Positions 26,083-35,055 of a stretch of DNA of 64,000 nt are shown piece after piece. The number at the start of each line of letters is the position of its first letter. The first letter of the stretch is position 1. The stretch lies in assembly GCA_900550035.1 (NCBI GenBank), contig URQS01000004.1, positions 1-64,000 on the forward strand. The letters run 5' to 3'. This DNA is from an uncultured Prevotella sp. (lineage in GTDB: Bacteria > Bacteroidota > Bacteroidia > Bacteroidales > Bacteroidaceae). Made by a program: the position numbers and the translations under genes. Below the pieces are notes generated by a model. It did no database searches and was not told the origin of the DNA. It saw only the letters and a list, made by a program, of their open reading frames with translations.

Positions 26083-27296
26083 ATGAAAAAATCACTACTT
26101 CTTTCTTCAGCCTTGCTGCTGTCGTCGCTCTTTGCATCGGCACAGACCACACCACGCAACCAGCTTACTCCGACTCCTCCAATGGGATGGATGACATGGA
26201 ATCTGTTTCAGGGCAACATCAACGAACAACTTATACGTGAGACTGCCGACGCTATGGTGGAAGGCGGCTTCCGCGATGCCGGCTACAAATACATCTTTAT
26301 CGACGACCTGTGGCAGGGCGGACGCGACCGTCAGAACAATATCATCCCCGACCCCGTAAAGTTTCCCAATGGCATAAAGGCTCTTGCCGACTATGTGCAT
26401 TCCAAGGGACTGAAGCTCGGAATATATTCGGATGCGGCTCCGCTCACCTGTGGCGGATGGACAGCAAGTCTGGGATTTGAGGAGCAGGATGCCCGTACGT
26501 TCGCTTCGTGGGGCGTCGACTATCTGAAGTACGACTACTGCAACGCTCCTGAAGACAGCGCTACGGCACGCCATCGTTATCGCACTATGGCAAATGCCTT
26601 GCAGAAGTCGGGCCGTAACATAGCGCTCGGCATCTGCGAGTGGGGACAGCGACAATGCGAAGAGTGGTGTGAGGAAGTGGGCGGTCAGCTATGGCGCACC
26701 TCTTACGACGTTCGTGACATGTGGAAAGACGTGGTGAAACAGGGTGGTATGGGTATTCTCGACATAGTGAACGTCACGGCCCCGCTTGCCAATTATGTAC
26801 GCCCAGGACAATGGCCCGATATGGACATGCTCGTAGTAGGTCTTAGAGGCAAGGGTGGCCCGTCGAGCGACCTCGGTGGAGTAGGGTGCACCCAGACCGA
26901 GTATCAGACCCAGATGAGTATGTGGTGTATGATGGCATCGCCTCTGGCCATGACCAACGACCTGCGCAAGGTGTCGGAGGACGACCGTCGTATACTGCTC
27001 AATCCGGAAATTATCGCCATCAATCAAGACCCTCTTGGCAAGGCAGCCGAGCGCAAGGTCATGACCGACGACTACCAGATTTATGTACGTCCGCTTGCTG
27101 ACGGTTCTCACGCCGTAGCATTGCTCAACCGTCTGAAAAGCCTCTGGCGTTGACAGCCGACTTTGCCCATCTTGGCATTCCCGGCAAATATACCATTCGA
27201 GATGTGTGGCAGCATAAGGACATAGCTCGCAACGCTTCCAAGTGGAAGGGACGTGTGATGTCGCACGAGACACGCGTGTTTGTCGTAAAGAAATAA
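26083..27296 (+). CDS. GH27 alpha-galactosidase, interrupted by a one-base frameshift
   Basis: This secreted glycosidase (signal peptide about 1-20) removes terminal alpha-galactose from oligosaccharides or glycans. GH27 features are TPPMGWMTWN, FIDDLWQGG, LGIYSDAAPLTCGG, the nucleophile Asp in LKYDYC (about 153-158) and the acid/base Asp in GQWPDMDML. The frame ends at 27151-27153 after ALLNR; adding one T at about 27132 restores SEKPLALTADFAHLGIPGKY and a further 47 residues ending at 27296, as in intact enzymes. The last beta-sandwich would otherwise be lost. Likely a sequence error, though a real pseudogene is possible. Confidence 0.88.
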
Positions 27297-27299
27297 CAT

Positions 27300-27347
27300 A
27301 AAAAAGGTTGGTTGCAAGTATTTTGCTCGTAGCCAACCTTTTTTTTA
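27300..27347. terminator. Bidirectional terminator between alpha-galactosidase and hsp20
   Basis: A stem GGTTGGT/GCCAACC (27306-27312 and 27332-27338) has an A-run on its left and a T-run on its right, so it can serve both converging genes. Confidence 0.75.
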
Positions 27348-27389
27348 TTACAATCCAACCTTCTATATATTCCTCAATACGGTGAAATG

Positions 27390-27851
27390 TTATTTCACTT
27401 CGATGTTCTTCATCACCTTAGCTTCCTGCTCCGGAGTAGTCTTCGGGATGACGATAGTAAGGATACCATCGGCAACGCTTGCCGAGATTTTGTCGCGCTC
27501 CACGTCGTCAGGCAGAGTGTAGCTTTGCTCATAGTTGCCATAGGTGAACTCGCGGCGCAAGTAGCGTTCGTGTCTTTCTTTCCTGCAATTACACTCTCTG
27601 TCTTCCTCCTTGTGCTCCATCTTGTTCTCAATGGCCATGTGGAGCAAGCCCTCGTTGGTAACGTTGATGCGAACCCACTCCTTTTTAAGTCCAGGAACTG
27701 CAATCTCCATTATATATTCATCACATGTCTCCTTGACGTTGATAGCTGGGGCTGTAGTGCGTGTCTGAGGCGCTTCCTCAGTATTGAAGAAACAGTTGTC
27801 AAACCAATCGTTCAACCAATTTGAATAGTTATTCCTGCGAACTAACATCAT
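27390..27851 (-). CDS. Small heat shock protein Hsp20
   Basis: This 153-aa cytosolic holdase keeps unfolding proteins from aggregating. The alpha-crystallin domain spans about 35-140, with the strand VKETCDEYIMEIAVPGLKKE split around residue 40-60, the GLLHMAIENK segment, and the terminal ADGILTIVIPKT. The N-terminal WFDNCFF region is the usual substrate-binding arm. It starts at Met codons 27851 or 27848 and has an unusually clear GGAGG ribosome-binding site 9 bp upstream (27861-27865), rare in Bacteroidetes. No heat-shock operator was recognised. The 304-bp spacer to the MATE gene also holds that gene's promoter. Confidence 0.92.
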   Translation of the reverse strand: MMLVRRNNYSNWLNDWFDNCFFNTEEAPQTRTTAPAINVKETCDEYIMEIAVPGLKKEWVRINVTNEGLLHMAIENKMEHKEEDRECNCRKERHERYLRREFTYGNYEQSYTLPDDVERDKISASVADGILTIVIPKTTPEQEAKVMKNIEVK

Positions 27852-28082
27852 AATGAATTACCTCCATTTGTATTTTTCTCGTCCTCTCTTCGCCAAGTGT
27901 GGTTCGGTCGGGATTTCTGTTTGTTGATAATCTTGTTATTGCCTATAGCTTTATTGCTTTCGGCTTTCAATATGTACTTCGCAACTTATGTGCCAACCGT
28001 TATATGTATCGGCCGATATGACATATTTATCAATTTTGTCATGTTCTTGTGATAAAATGTCAGACGTATAGATTTTTCTTAG

Positions 28083-28090
28083 TATCTTTG
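28083..28090 (+). promoter_or_regulatory. -7 element for the MATE pump gene
   Basis: TAtcTTTG lies 66 bp before the MATE start. A matching -33 box is not clear. The remaining spacer 27852-28082 shows only the hsp20 ribosome-binding site. Confidence 0.55.
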
Positions 28091-28155
28091 TGCAGAAATA
28101 CATTCTTTAGCATAGGGAAATTCCCTACGAATACGTAATCACACTTTTTTATATT

Positions 28156-29511
28156 ATGTCAGAAAAACTTACAAAAGACGCCATCGACCTCAGTACGCTG
28201 AGTATTCCGCGCCTTTTCGGGCGCTATTTTCTTCCTACATTGTTAGGTATGCTCAGCATATCGGCAATGACAGCCATAGACGGAATATTCGTAGGGCATG
28301 CCGTTGGTGCCGACGGAATAGCAGCCATAAATATATGTGTGCCGATACTGATGGTGGTGACGAGACTGGGGCTGATGATGGGAGCCGGATGCTCTGTTGT
28401 GGCATCCATCCATATGGCGCAGCACAAGTTCAAGGCTGCCCGCATCAATGTCACCCAGGCATGGATATTCGCCACAATGGTAATCTTGGCGATGACAGTC
28501 CCCGTGATGTTGTTCCCCTCGGCAATAGCGAGGATGCTTGGTTCGTCCGAGGCCCTGCTGCCATTGGTGCGTGAGTACTTGCTGGGATTCATGCCTGGCG
28601 AGATGTTCGGCGTGTGGGCGGCATTGCTGCTGTTTGTCATTCGTCTTGACGGCAGTCCGCGCTTCGCCATGTGGTGCAACGTGGTGTCGGCAATAGCCAA
28701 TATCTTCCTCGACTGGTTTATGATAGTATTCATGGGATGGGGGCTTTGGGGAGCAGCAGTAGCCTCGGCTTTGAGTATGGCTATCGGAGGCATTATAGCT
28801 ATGTGGTATATGCTTTTCGCAGCACGCCAGTTGCGTCCTATCCGGTTGAAGTGGAGCCGTCGTTCGCTGCTCTATTCCGTGCGCAACATTGGCTATCAAT
28901 GCACCATAGGTCTCTCTGCCCTTATGGGTGAATGTACGATGGCTGTGCTTACCCTCATCGGCAATTACGTGTTCGGTTCTTATCTTGGCGACCCTGGTAT
29001 AGGTGCATTCGGCATAGCATGCTATTACACCCCCTTTGTCTACATAATAGGCAACGCCGTGGCACAGTCGGCACAGCCGATTATTAGTTTCAATTACGGT
29101 ACAGGTGATGATCGTCGAGTTAATTCCACATTGCGTGTGGCTCTGCTTGCAGCCGTAGCATGTGGTGCTGCAGCAAGTGTGGCGTTTATGGTTTTCCCTT
29201 ATGAGCTTGTAGAGCTGTTCATCAGTCGCAGCGAAGCAGCCTTTCCGCTTGCCGTCAAGGGATTTCCGTTGATGGCTGCAGCGTTTGTGTTCTTCATAGT
29301 CAACCTCACGCTCATAGGCTATTTCCAAAGCATAGAGCGTGTGCGCTCGGCAATGGTGTTTGCCCTGCTGCGCGGACTCTTGTTGCTTGTGCCGAGCTTC
29401 ATCATCCTTCCTATTGCGTTTGGCGATACGGGCATCTGGCTTGCCTTGGCTGTGTCAGAGCTGCTGACAATGGTTAGTATAATAGGTTATATGATGATTA
29501 AAACTTCTTGA
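28156..29511 (+). CDS. MATE-family multidrug/organic cation efflux pump
   Basis: This 451-aa inner-membrane protein has about 12 transmembrane helices. It begins with the MATE start IPRLFGRYFLPTLLGMLS and AIDGIFVGHAVG, and a second internal half begins near residue 235 (YSVRNIGYQCTIGLSALMGE split around it). Such pumps expel drugs or metabolites in exchange for sodium or protons; the substrate cannot be predicted here. Its last 14 bp overlap the end of the convergent HD-MsrA gene. The reading frame is intact. Confidence 0.88.
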   Translation: MSEKLTKDAIDLSTLSIPRLFGRYFLPTLLGMLSISAMTAIDGIFVGHAVGADGIAAINICVPILMVVTRLGLMMGAGCSVVASIHMAQHKFKAARINVTQAWIFATMVILAMTVPVMLFPSAIARMLGSSEALLPLVREYLLGFMPGEMFGVWAALLLFVIRLDGSPRFAMWCNVVSAIANIFLDWFMIVFMGWGLWGAAVASALSMAIGGIIAMWYMLFAARQLRPIRLKWSRRSLLYSVRNIGYQCTIGLSALMGECTMAVLTLIGNYVFGSYLGDPGIGAFGIACYYTPFVYIIGNAVAQSAQPIISFNYGTGDDRRVNSTLRVALLAAVACGAAASVAFMVFPYELVELFISRSEAAFPLAVKGFPLMAAAFVFFIVNLTLIGYFQSIERVRSAMVFALLRGLLLLVPSFIILPIAFGDTGIWLALAVSELLTMVSIIGYMMIKTS

Positions 29512-30436
29512 TTCTGACATGGCAATACGGCTCGCCACCAGTCTTCTCATAATAACGCTGGTGGTAAGCTTCGCCAATGTAGAAAGGTTCTTCGGGCAGA
29601 AGCATGGTGTTCACCTCATCGCCCATATCACGGAGTATTTGCATAACGTGTTCGGCTGTCTGCTTTTGCGATTCGTTGCGATAGAATATGCAACTGCGAT
29701 ATTGCGCACCGATGTCGGGACCTACACCGTCGGTCTGTGCCGGATCGTGAATCTCGAAAAACAGTTTGCATAAGTTCTCGTATGATACAAGATTCGGATT
29801 GAACTCTACTATCACAGCCTCTACATGACTGGTCTTATGGTCGCGCACATCGGCATACGATGGGAAAGCCTCCTTGCCTCCGGTGTAGCCGACAAGAGTG
29901 TTGAGCACACCATCCTGTTTTTGAAATTGGTGCTGCGTGCCCCAAAAGCATCCGCAGGCAAAGATGCCTACCTCGATATTCTCGTCCGCAGGAGCATGAT
30001 ACAGGCTAACTTGTGAGCAGCTTTCGATGGCAGCCTTCACCATCTCCAATGCTCGGCCATGCTTTGCCTGAAGGTCGGGGTGAGCCTTGCCTCGGGCAAA
30101 ATTGTGCTGCAAGTCGTTGTACTTCACCTGCAGAGCAATGGGATTTCCCGAGTCAATGATTCTTTGCACATACTCGAAATAGTCGGTTGAATGGTCGTGT
30201 GTGAGTAGGCGTAAGGCATTTACAATGCCTGTAGGAATGCCCTCTTCAAGCAAATCATTGAAAGTGTAGCTTGTGTCCTCAACCACATCGTGCAGAAACC
30301 CTGCTATCTTCTCCTCGTCAGTATGCCCCATCAGCCCCACGGCAAGAGGATGGAGTATGACGGGATAGCCATCGCGGTCTGTTTGTCCGGCATGTGCAGT
30401 TGTGGCTATGCGGAGCGAAATGTCAATAGGATTCAT
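29498..30436 (-). CDS. msrA: HD-domain (SpoT-like) protein fused to methionine sulfoxide reductase A
   Basis: This 312-aa protein joins two domains in one continuous frame. Residues 1-145 are a RelA/SpoT-type HD hydrolase domain: HAGQTDRDG, HPLAVG, then FLHDVVEDT with the HD dyad, and VKYNDLQHN. Residues about 156-312 are MsrA: GIFACGCFWG with the catalytic Cys, and the C-terminal EPYCHVRIK. The MsrA part reduces methionine-S-sulfoxide; the HD part lacks the synthetase domain. The linker is only about 10 residues and shows no lost start codon, so the fusion looks genuine. The HD substrate, possibly a nucleotide, is not known. Confidence 0.85.
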   Translation of the reverse strand: MNPIDISLRIATTAHAGQTDRDGYPVILHPLAVGLMGHTDEEKIAGFLHDVVEDTSYTFNDLLEEGIPTGIVNALRLLTHDHSTDYFEYVQRIIDSGNPIALQVKYNDLQHNFARGKAHPDLQAKHGRALEMVKAAIESCSQVSLYHAPADENIEVGIFACGCFWGTQHQFQKQDGVLNTLVGYTGGKEAFPSYADVRDHKTSHVEAVIVEFNPNLVSYENLCKLFFEIHDPAQTDGVGPDIGAQYRSCIFYRNESQKQTAEHVMQILRDMGDEVNTMLLPEEPFYIGEAYHQRYYEKTGGEPYCHVRIKKF

Positions 30437-30481
30437 ATATTTTAATTATTTGTTTTGGAATTGTCTAGCTAAATGATGTTG

Positions 30482-30489
30482 CAAAGGTA
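30482..30489 (-). promoter_or_regulatory. -7 element for the HD-msrA gene
   Basis: The minus strand reads TAccTTTGC, 46 bp before the start of the HD-MsrA gene. It is one of two divergent promoters in the 117-bp spacer. Confidence 0.6.
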
Positions 30490-30498
30490 TGCAAAACT

Positions 30499-30528
30499 TT
30501 TGTTATTACAATAAAAGACTTACCTTTG
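30499..30528 (+). promoter_or_regulatory. Promoter for recQ
   Basis: TTTG at 30499-30502 and TAccTTTG at 30521-30528 are 18 bp apart, close to the consensus spacing, and the recQ start follows 26 bp later. Confidence 0.7.
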
Positions 30529-30553
30529 TATCACATATTATTATTTAGCAAGA

Positions 30554-33052
30554 ATGACAACAATGCAATCAACACTTAAAAAATACTTCGGTTACGATCG
30601 TTTCCGTCCTTTACAGGAGGATATAATCCGCCATGTTCTTAGAGGCAAGGACTGTCTTGTGCTGATGCCTACGGGTGGCGGCAAGAGCCTTTGTTTTCAG
30701 ATTCCGGCATTGATGATGGAGGGAACGGCTGTTGTGGTTTCGCCTCTTATTTCGCTTATGAAAGATCAGGTGGAGAGTCTGCGTGCCAACGGCATAGAGG
30801 CAGCTGCCCTAAACAGCAATGCCTCGGAGGCAGAGAACCGTGAGATAGCCGAGCGGGCCTATCGTGGCGAATACAAACTGCTTTACGTCTCGCCCGAGCG
30901 CTTGCTTGCCGAGATGGAAACAGGCGTATTGCATCATTCGTCGGGCACTAATCCTACCGGATCGCTTAAGGTTAGCATGTTTGCTATAGATGAGGCGCAT
31001 TGCATCTCGCAATGGGGGCATGATTTCCGTCCGGAATATACGCAGTTGGGCAGACTGAAAGATTATTTTCCAGGTGTGCCTATTGCTGCCTTTACGGCTA
31101 CTGCCGACAAGATAACCAAGGAAGATATTGTGCAGCAGTTGCGTCTGGAAAAAGATGAGACGGGCGAGCCAAAAATTTTCGTTTCCTCATTCGACCGTCC
31201 TAACCTTTCGCTTGATGTACGCCGAGGATATTCGGCACAGGACAAGCTGCGCTTTCTGCTTGCCCTCATTGCCCGCCATCGCAATGAGAGCGGCATCGTA
31301 TACTGTATGAGCCGAAAGACCACTGAGACTGTAGCCATGAAACTGCAAGAGAAAGGTGTGCGTGCCAAGGCTTATCATGCCGGACTGTCGCCACGGGAGC
31401 GTGATGAGGTGCAGGAGGAATTCATCAACGACAATATAGATGTAGTGTGTGCAACGATAGCCTTCGGTATGGGTATCGACAAGAGCAATGTGCGCTTCGT
31501 AGTGCACTACAACTTGCCGAAGAGCATAGAGAGCTATTATCAGGAGATAGGTCGTGGAGGTCGCGACGGACTGCCTTGCGAGACTGTTCTGTTCTATCAG
31601 GTGGGCGACATCATCATGCTGCGTAAGTTTGCTGAGGACAGCGGTCAGCAGGCTGTCAACAACGAGAAGCTGGACCGTATGCAGGAGTATGCCGAGAGCC
31701 AGGTCTGCCGCAGAAGAATATTGCTCAACTATTTCGGCGAGACGATGGATCATGACTGCTGCAACTGTGATGTCTGCAAGAATCCTCCACAGCGTTTCGA
31801 CGGAACCATACTTGTACAAAAGGCTCTTTCGGGCATTGTGCGTACGCATCAGCAGACGGGTTTCAGACTGCTGATTGACATTCTGCGAGGCTCGTCCAAT
31901 TATGAACTATATCAGAAGGGCTATCAGCAGCTCAAAACCTATGGTTGTGGCAGAGATGTCGCTTTCAAGGACTGGCAGGATTATTTGTTGCAAATGCTTC
32001 ATATGGGATATATAGAAATAGACTATAAGGACAATTCGCACCTGAAGGTTACGCCTCAGGGCGAGGATGTGCTTTACGGGCGCAAGACGGCACAGCTGGC
32101 TGTTGTAAATCGTGAAGACTTTACGGTGAAGGGCAGGAAGCAGAAACTTAGCGAGTCTATGCATGCCGGACTTGTGCAAGACGGGGCGGCTGAAGACATG
32201 GCGCTGTTTGAGATACTGCGTCAGCTGCGTGCACAATTGGCTGCAGAGAGGAGCGTTCCGCCATACGTGGTCTTTGGCGACCGTACATTGCATCAGCTTG
32301 CCATAGTTAAGCCAGTGACGCTCATTGCTTTTGGTACTGTATCAGGAGTGGGCGCTCATAAACAGGAGACATTCGGCACAGCCTTTGTCAAGGCAATACG
32401 CCAGTATGAGAGTCTCTCGGTGGACGAGACTGAAGAGTGGAACAGCTTGGAAACTCCAGCAGCTACAGGCAGTCAGCAAAAGTCCTCGGCCAAGAAAACA
32501 CTCAAGTCGCCTAAAGATTATGTCACCTTCAACGGAGTGGAGTATCACATCGGTGCGACGCTGATGGAGTGCTTGAAGTGGCGTGTCGCAATAGGCAATG
32601 TAGGCAAAGATGTATATTTCAACCTTTGGCACGACAGCCACTATCCCATGACGCGATATGTGAGCGAAGACACCCCTCAGCGCGATGCTGTAGTGAAGCG
32701 TTTTGCAGAGATAGTCACGGCAGCGTACAATGTGGAGGTGTCGGCAGATAAAGAAACGGTAAGCATCAAAAGAAGAATAGAATATGACGCTGACGGCAAC
32801 CCAGTTCATTCGTTGGTGTGCGACTCTTTCGACGATGCCCTCAGCAAACTGAAGCAGTTCGTCAGTCAGAACGGTCATATGCCTTTCTCGGCATCTGGTG
32901 AGTATGAATGTTCATTGCGCCGATGGCAGCACGAAATACAGCATGGCATAATATCGCTCACAGCCGAACAGCAACAGGCGTACGACGAACAGATGGCGGA
33001 CTTTGCCGATGTGCCAAAGTCGCGCCTGCAATGGGAGAAACGGAGCAGTTAA
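30554..33052 (+). CDS. recQ: RecQ-family DNA helicase with extra C-terminal domain
   Basis: This 832-aa ATP-dependent 3'-5' helicase for recombination and fork repair is longer than the usual 600-730 aa. The domains are the helicase core with PTGGGKS (Walker A) and DEAH, a zinc-binding region with a CCNCDVC cluster (about 379-412), a winged helix, and HRDC (about 546-625). The extra C-terminus (about 700-830) includes GHMPFSASGEYECSLRRW, resembling the helicase-associated domain seen as a free 70-aa protein at 23066. It may bind DNA or a partner. Start at ATG 30554 or 30563. Confidence 0.9.
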   Translation: MTTMQSTLKKYFGYDRFRPLQEDIIRHVLRGKDCLVLMPTGGGKSLCFQIPALMMEGTAVVVSPLISLMKDQVESLRANGIEAAALNSNASEAENREIAERAYRGEYKLLYVSPERLLAEMETGVLHHSSGTNPTGSLKVSMFAIDEAHCISQWGHDFRPEYTQLGRLKDYFPGVPIAAFTATADKITKEDIVQQLRLEKDETGEPKIFVSSFDRPNLSLDVRRGYSAQDKLRFLLALIARHRNESGIVYCMSRKTTETVAMKLQEKGVRAKAYHAGLSPRERDEVQEEFINDNIDVVCATIAFGMGIDKSNVRFVVHYNLPKSIESYYQEIGRGGRDGLPCETVLFYQVGDIIMLRKFAEDSGQQAVNNEKLDRMQEYAESQVCRRRILLNYFGETMDHDCCNCDVCKNPPQRFDGTILVQKALSGIVRTHQQTGFRLLIDILRGSSNYELYQKGYQQLKTYGCGRDVAFKDWQDYLLQMLHMGYIEIDYKDNSHLKVTPQGEDVLYGRKTAQLAVVNREDFTVKGRKQKLSESMHAGLVQDGAAEDMALFEILRQLRAQLAAERSVPPYVVFGDRTLHQLAIVKPVTLIAFGTVSGVGAHKQETFGTAFVKAIRQYESLSVDETEEWNSLETPAATGSQQKSSAKKTLKSPKDYVTFNGVEYHIGATLMECLKWRVAIGNVGKDVYFNLWHDSHYPMTRYVSEDTPQRDAVVKRFAEIVTAAYNVEVSADKETVSIKRRIEYDADGNPVHSLVCDSFDDALSKLKQFVSQNGHMPFSASGEYECSLRRWQHEIQHGIISLTAEQQQAYDEQMADFADVPKSRLQWEKRSS

Positions 33053-33079
33053 AATATTCTAATTAAGCGCATGCTTCCT

Positions 33080-33109
33080 TTTGTTTCTGCATGAAAATCT
33101 GTAACTTTG
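33080..33109 (+). promoter_or_regulatory. Promoter for the nif3-like gene
   Basis: TTTG (33080-33083) and TAacTTTG (33102-33109) are 18 bp apart, a good Bacteroidetes promoter, 45 bp before the GTG start. Confidence 0.75.
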
Positions 33110-33153
33110 CAGCATATTACATATATTATCTACATATATAAAGGCTGAAAAGC

Positions 33154-33939
33154 GTGAAAATAAAGGAAGTAACCAAGGCCCTTGAACGTTTCGCGCCTCT
33201 GCCCTTGCAGGAAAGCTGGGATAATGCTGGCCTGCAAGTAGGACTGACAGAGGCGGAAGTATCAGGGGCATTATTGTGTCTGGACGTTACGTGCCAGATT
33301 GTGGACGAGGCAATACAGAAGGGCTGCAACCTCATCGTGTCGCACCATCCGCTGATATTCCGCAAGCTTGCCCGACTGACGGGCGAGGACTATGTGCAGC
33401 AGGCCGTGATGAAGGCGCTTGCCAACGGCATCGTGATTATGTCGATGCACACGAATATGGACAATGCACGGGGGGGCGTCAACTTCAAGATTGCCGAGAA
33501 GATGGGACTGCACAATGTGCACTTCATGTCGGCTAAGACGATAGACGGTGTGGAGTGTGGCTCGGGAGTGATAGGAGAGTTTGAGGAGCCTATTGCTGCC
33601 GACGACTTCATCATACTGCTCAAGAAGGCATTCTGCGTGGAGTGTGTCGAGGCCAACCAGCTGTTGCGCCGACCTATAAAGAAGGTGGCTATGTGTGGCG
33701 GTTCGGGCTCGTTCCTGTTGGACGAGGCGGTGGAGGCAGGTGCCGACGCTTTCCTTACGGGCGAGATGCACTATCATGAGTATTTCGGCCGCGAACAGCA
33801 GATACAGATAGCCGTGATAGGCCACTATCAGAGCGAACAGTATACGAGCGAGATTTTTCGCGACATCATTGAGCGTGAGTGTCAGGGCGTGAAGTGCTTC
33901 ATAGCCGAGACATGCACCAATCCGATAATGTATTTTTAA
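33154..33939 (+). CDS. Nif3-like dinuclear metal protein (GTP cyclohydrolase-like fold)
   Basis: This 261-aa protein starts at GTG and begins with the family pattern MKIKEVTKALERFAPLPLQ, WDNAGLQVG. Metal ligands are visible in SHHPL (His residues around 68-69), MHTNMDNARGG and GHYQSEQ near the C-terminus. It forms a hexameric ring with a two-metal site; the substrate is unknown in most bacteria. The gene after it encodes a coiled-coil zinc ribbon protein, a conserved pairing in many bacteria. The form is the short version without a middle insertion. Confidence 0.9.
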   Translation: MKIKEVTKALERFAPLPLQESWDNAGLQVGLTEAEVSGALLCLDVTCQIVDEAIQKGCNLIVSHHPLIFRKLARLTGEDYVQQAVMKALANGIVIMSMHTNMDNARGGVNFKIAEKMGLHNVHFMSAKTIDGVECGSGVIGEFEEPIAADDFIILLKKAFCVECVEANQLLRRPIKKVAMCGGSGSFLLDEAVEAGADAFLTGEMHYHEYFGREQQIQIAVIGHYQSEQYTSEIFRDIIERECQGVKCFIAETCTNPIMYF

Positions 33940-33978
33940 AAGAATTCACCATAAAACAGAAATAACATATATATAACT

Positions 33979-34830
33979 ATGGCAAAAAAGGAATCAGAAA
34001 TTTCAGTAGAGAGCAAATTGCAGACTCTCTATCAGCTTCAGACTACTCTCTCGGCTATCGACGAGAAGCGTGCGTTGCGTGGCGAACTTCCTCTTGAGGT
34101 GCAGGACCTTGAGGACGAGATTGCCGGACTCAAGACTCGTATTGAGCATATTGAGGGTGACATCAATGATTTTCAGCAGGCTGTAGCCCAGAAGCAGGGC
34201 GAGATTAAGGAAGCTGAGGAGAGTGTGGAGCGATATAAGAAGCAGCTCGACGAGGTGCGCAACAACCGCGAGTATGACACTCTGACCAAGGAGATTGAGT
34301 TTCAGAGCCTCGAAATCGAGCTTTGCAACAAGAAGATCAAGGAGGCAAACGCTAAGGTTGAGGACAAGAAGCGCGAGCTGATTCGCACCAACGACCTCAT
34401 CAACGACCGCCAGCAGGCGCTCGACGAGAAGAAGAGCGAGCTCGACGAAATCATGCAGGAGACTCGCGAGGAGGAGCAGGCACTCAAGGCTAAGGCCGAG
34501 GATCTGGAGACTAAGATTGAGCCGCGTCTGCTGTCAAGCTTCAAGCGCATCCGTAAGAATGCCCGCAACGGTCTGGGCATCGTGTATGTACAGCGTGATG
34601 CTTGCGGTGGCTGCTTCAACAAGATTCCGCCACAGCGACAGCTCGACATCAAGATGCACAAGAAGATTATCGTTTGCGAGTACTGCGGACGTATCATGAT
34701 CGACCCCGAGTTGGCTGGCGTTAAGACTGTAGAGACTGAGGTTGTCGACGATAAGCCAAAGCGCAAGCGTGCCACAACACGCAAGACTGCTTCGAAGAAG
34801 TCGGAGGAGTCAGAGACAAAGCTCAGCTAA
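33979..34830 (+). CDS. Coiled-coil C4 zinc ribbon protein
   Basis: This 283-aa protein is a long alpha-helical coiled coil (about 1-180) with a C4 zinc ribbon near the end: CGGC (about 211-214) and CEYC (about 234-237), with PPQRQLDIKMHK between. The last 40 residues are basic and low-complexity, likely nucleic-acid binding. It follows the Nif3-like gene by 39 bp, a conserved neighbourhood. A role in translation or RNA handling has been proposed for this family; the evidence here does not decide. Confidence 0.85.
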   Translation: MAKKESEISVESKLQTLYQLQTTLSAIDEKRALRGELPLEVQDLEDEIAGLKTRIEHIEGDINDFQQAVAQKQGEIKEAEESVERYKKQLDEVRNNREYDTLTKEIEFQSLEIELCNKKIKEANAKVEDKKRELIRTNDLINDRQQALDEKKSELDEIMQETREEEQALKAKAEDLETKIEPRLLSSFKRIRKNARNGLGIVYVQRDACGGCFNKIPPQRQLDIKMHKKIIVCEYCGRIMIDPELAGVKTVETEVVDDKPKRKRATTRKTASKKSEESETKLS

Positions 34831-34832
34831 TA

Positions 34833-35055
34833 AGTTGAGAACTCATTCAAGTTGAGAGTTCTTTCAAGTTGAGAGTTGAAAGTTAGGAGTTGAGAGTTCT
34901 TTCAAGTTGAGAGTTGAAAGTTAGGAGTTGAGAGTTATGATATGCTTTGAGATTAAGTGTTTAGCTTGGTAATCATAACTCTCAATTTTCAACTCTCAAT
35001 TTTCAACTCTCAACTCTCAATTCTCAATTGTTTTAACTCCTAATTCCTAACTCCT
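34833..35055. repeat. Tandem 38-bp repeats in a large inverted-repeat element
   Basis: The left half carries a 38-bp unit twice (from 34859 and 34897), rich in GTTGAGAGTTGAAAG. The right half (about 34971-35050) has the complementary AACTCTCAA/TTTTCAACTCTC motifs, so a long imperfect hairpin can form. Such CTCAACTCTCAATT intergenic repeats are common in Bacteroidetes. They lie between the zinc ribbon gene and the next start codon. Confidence 0.8.

Noticed and set aside
28243..29328. 361-codon open frame antisense to the MATE gene
   Set aside because: Its residue composition is unlike a folded protein, and the MATE frame is clearly the real one.
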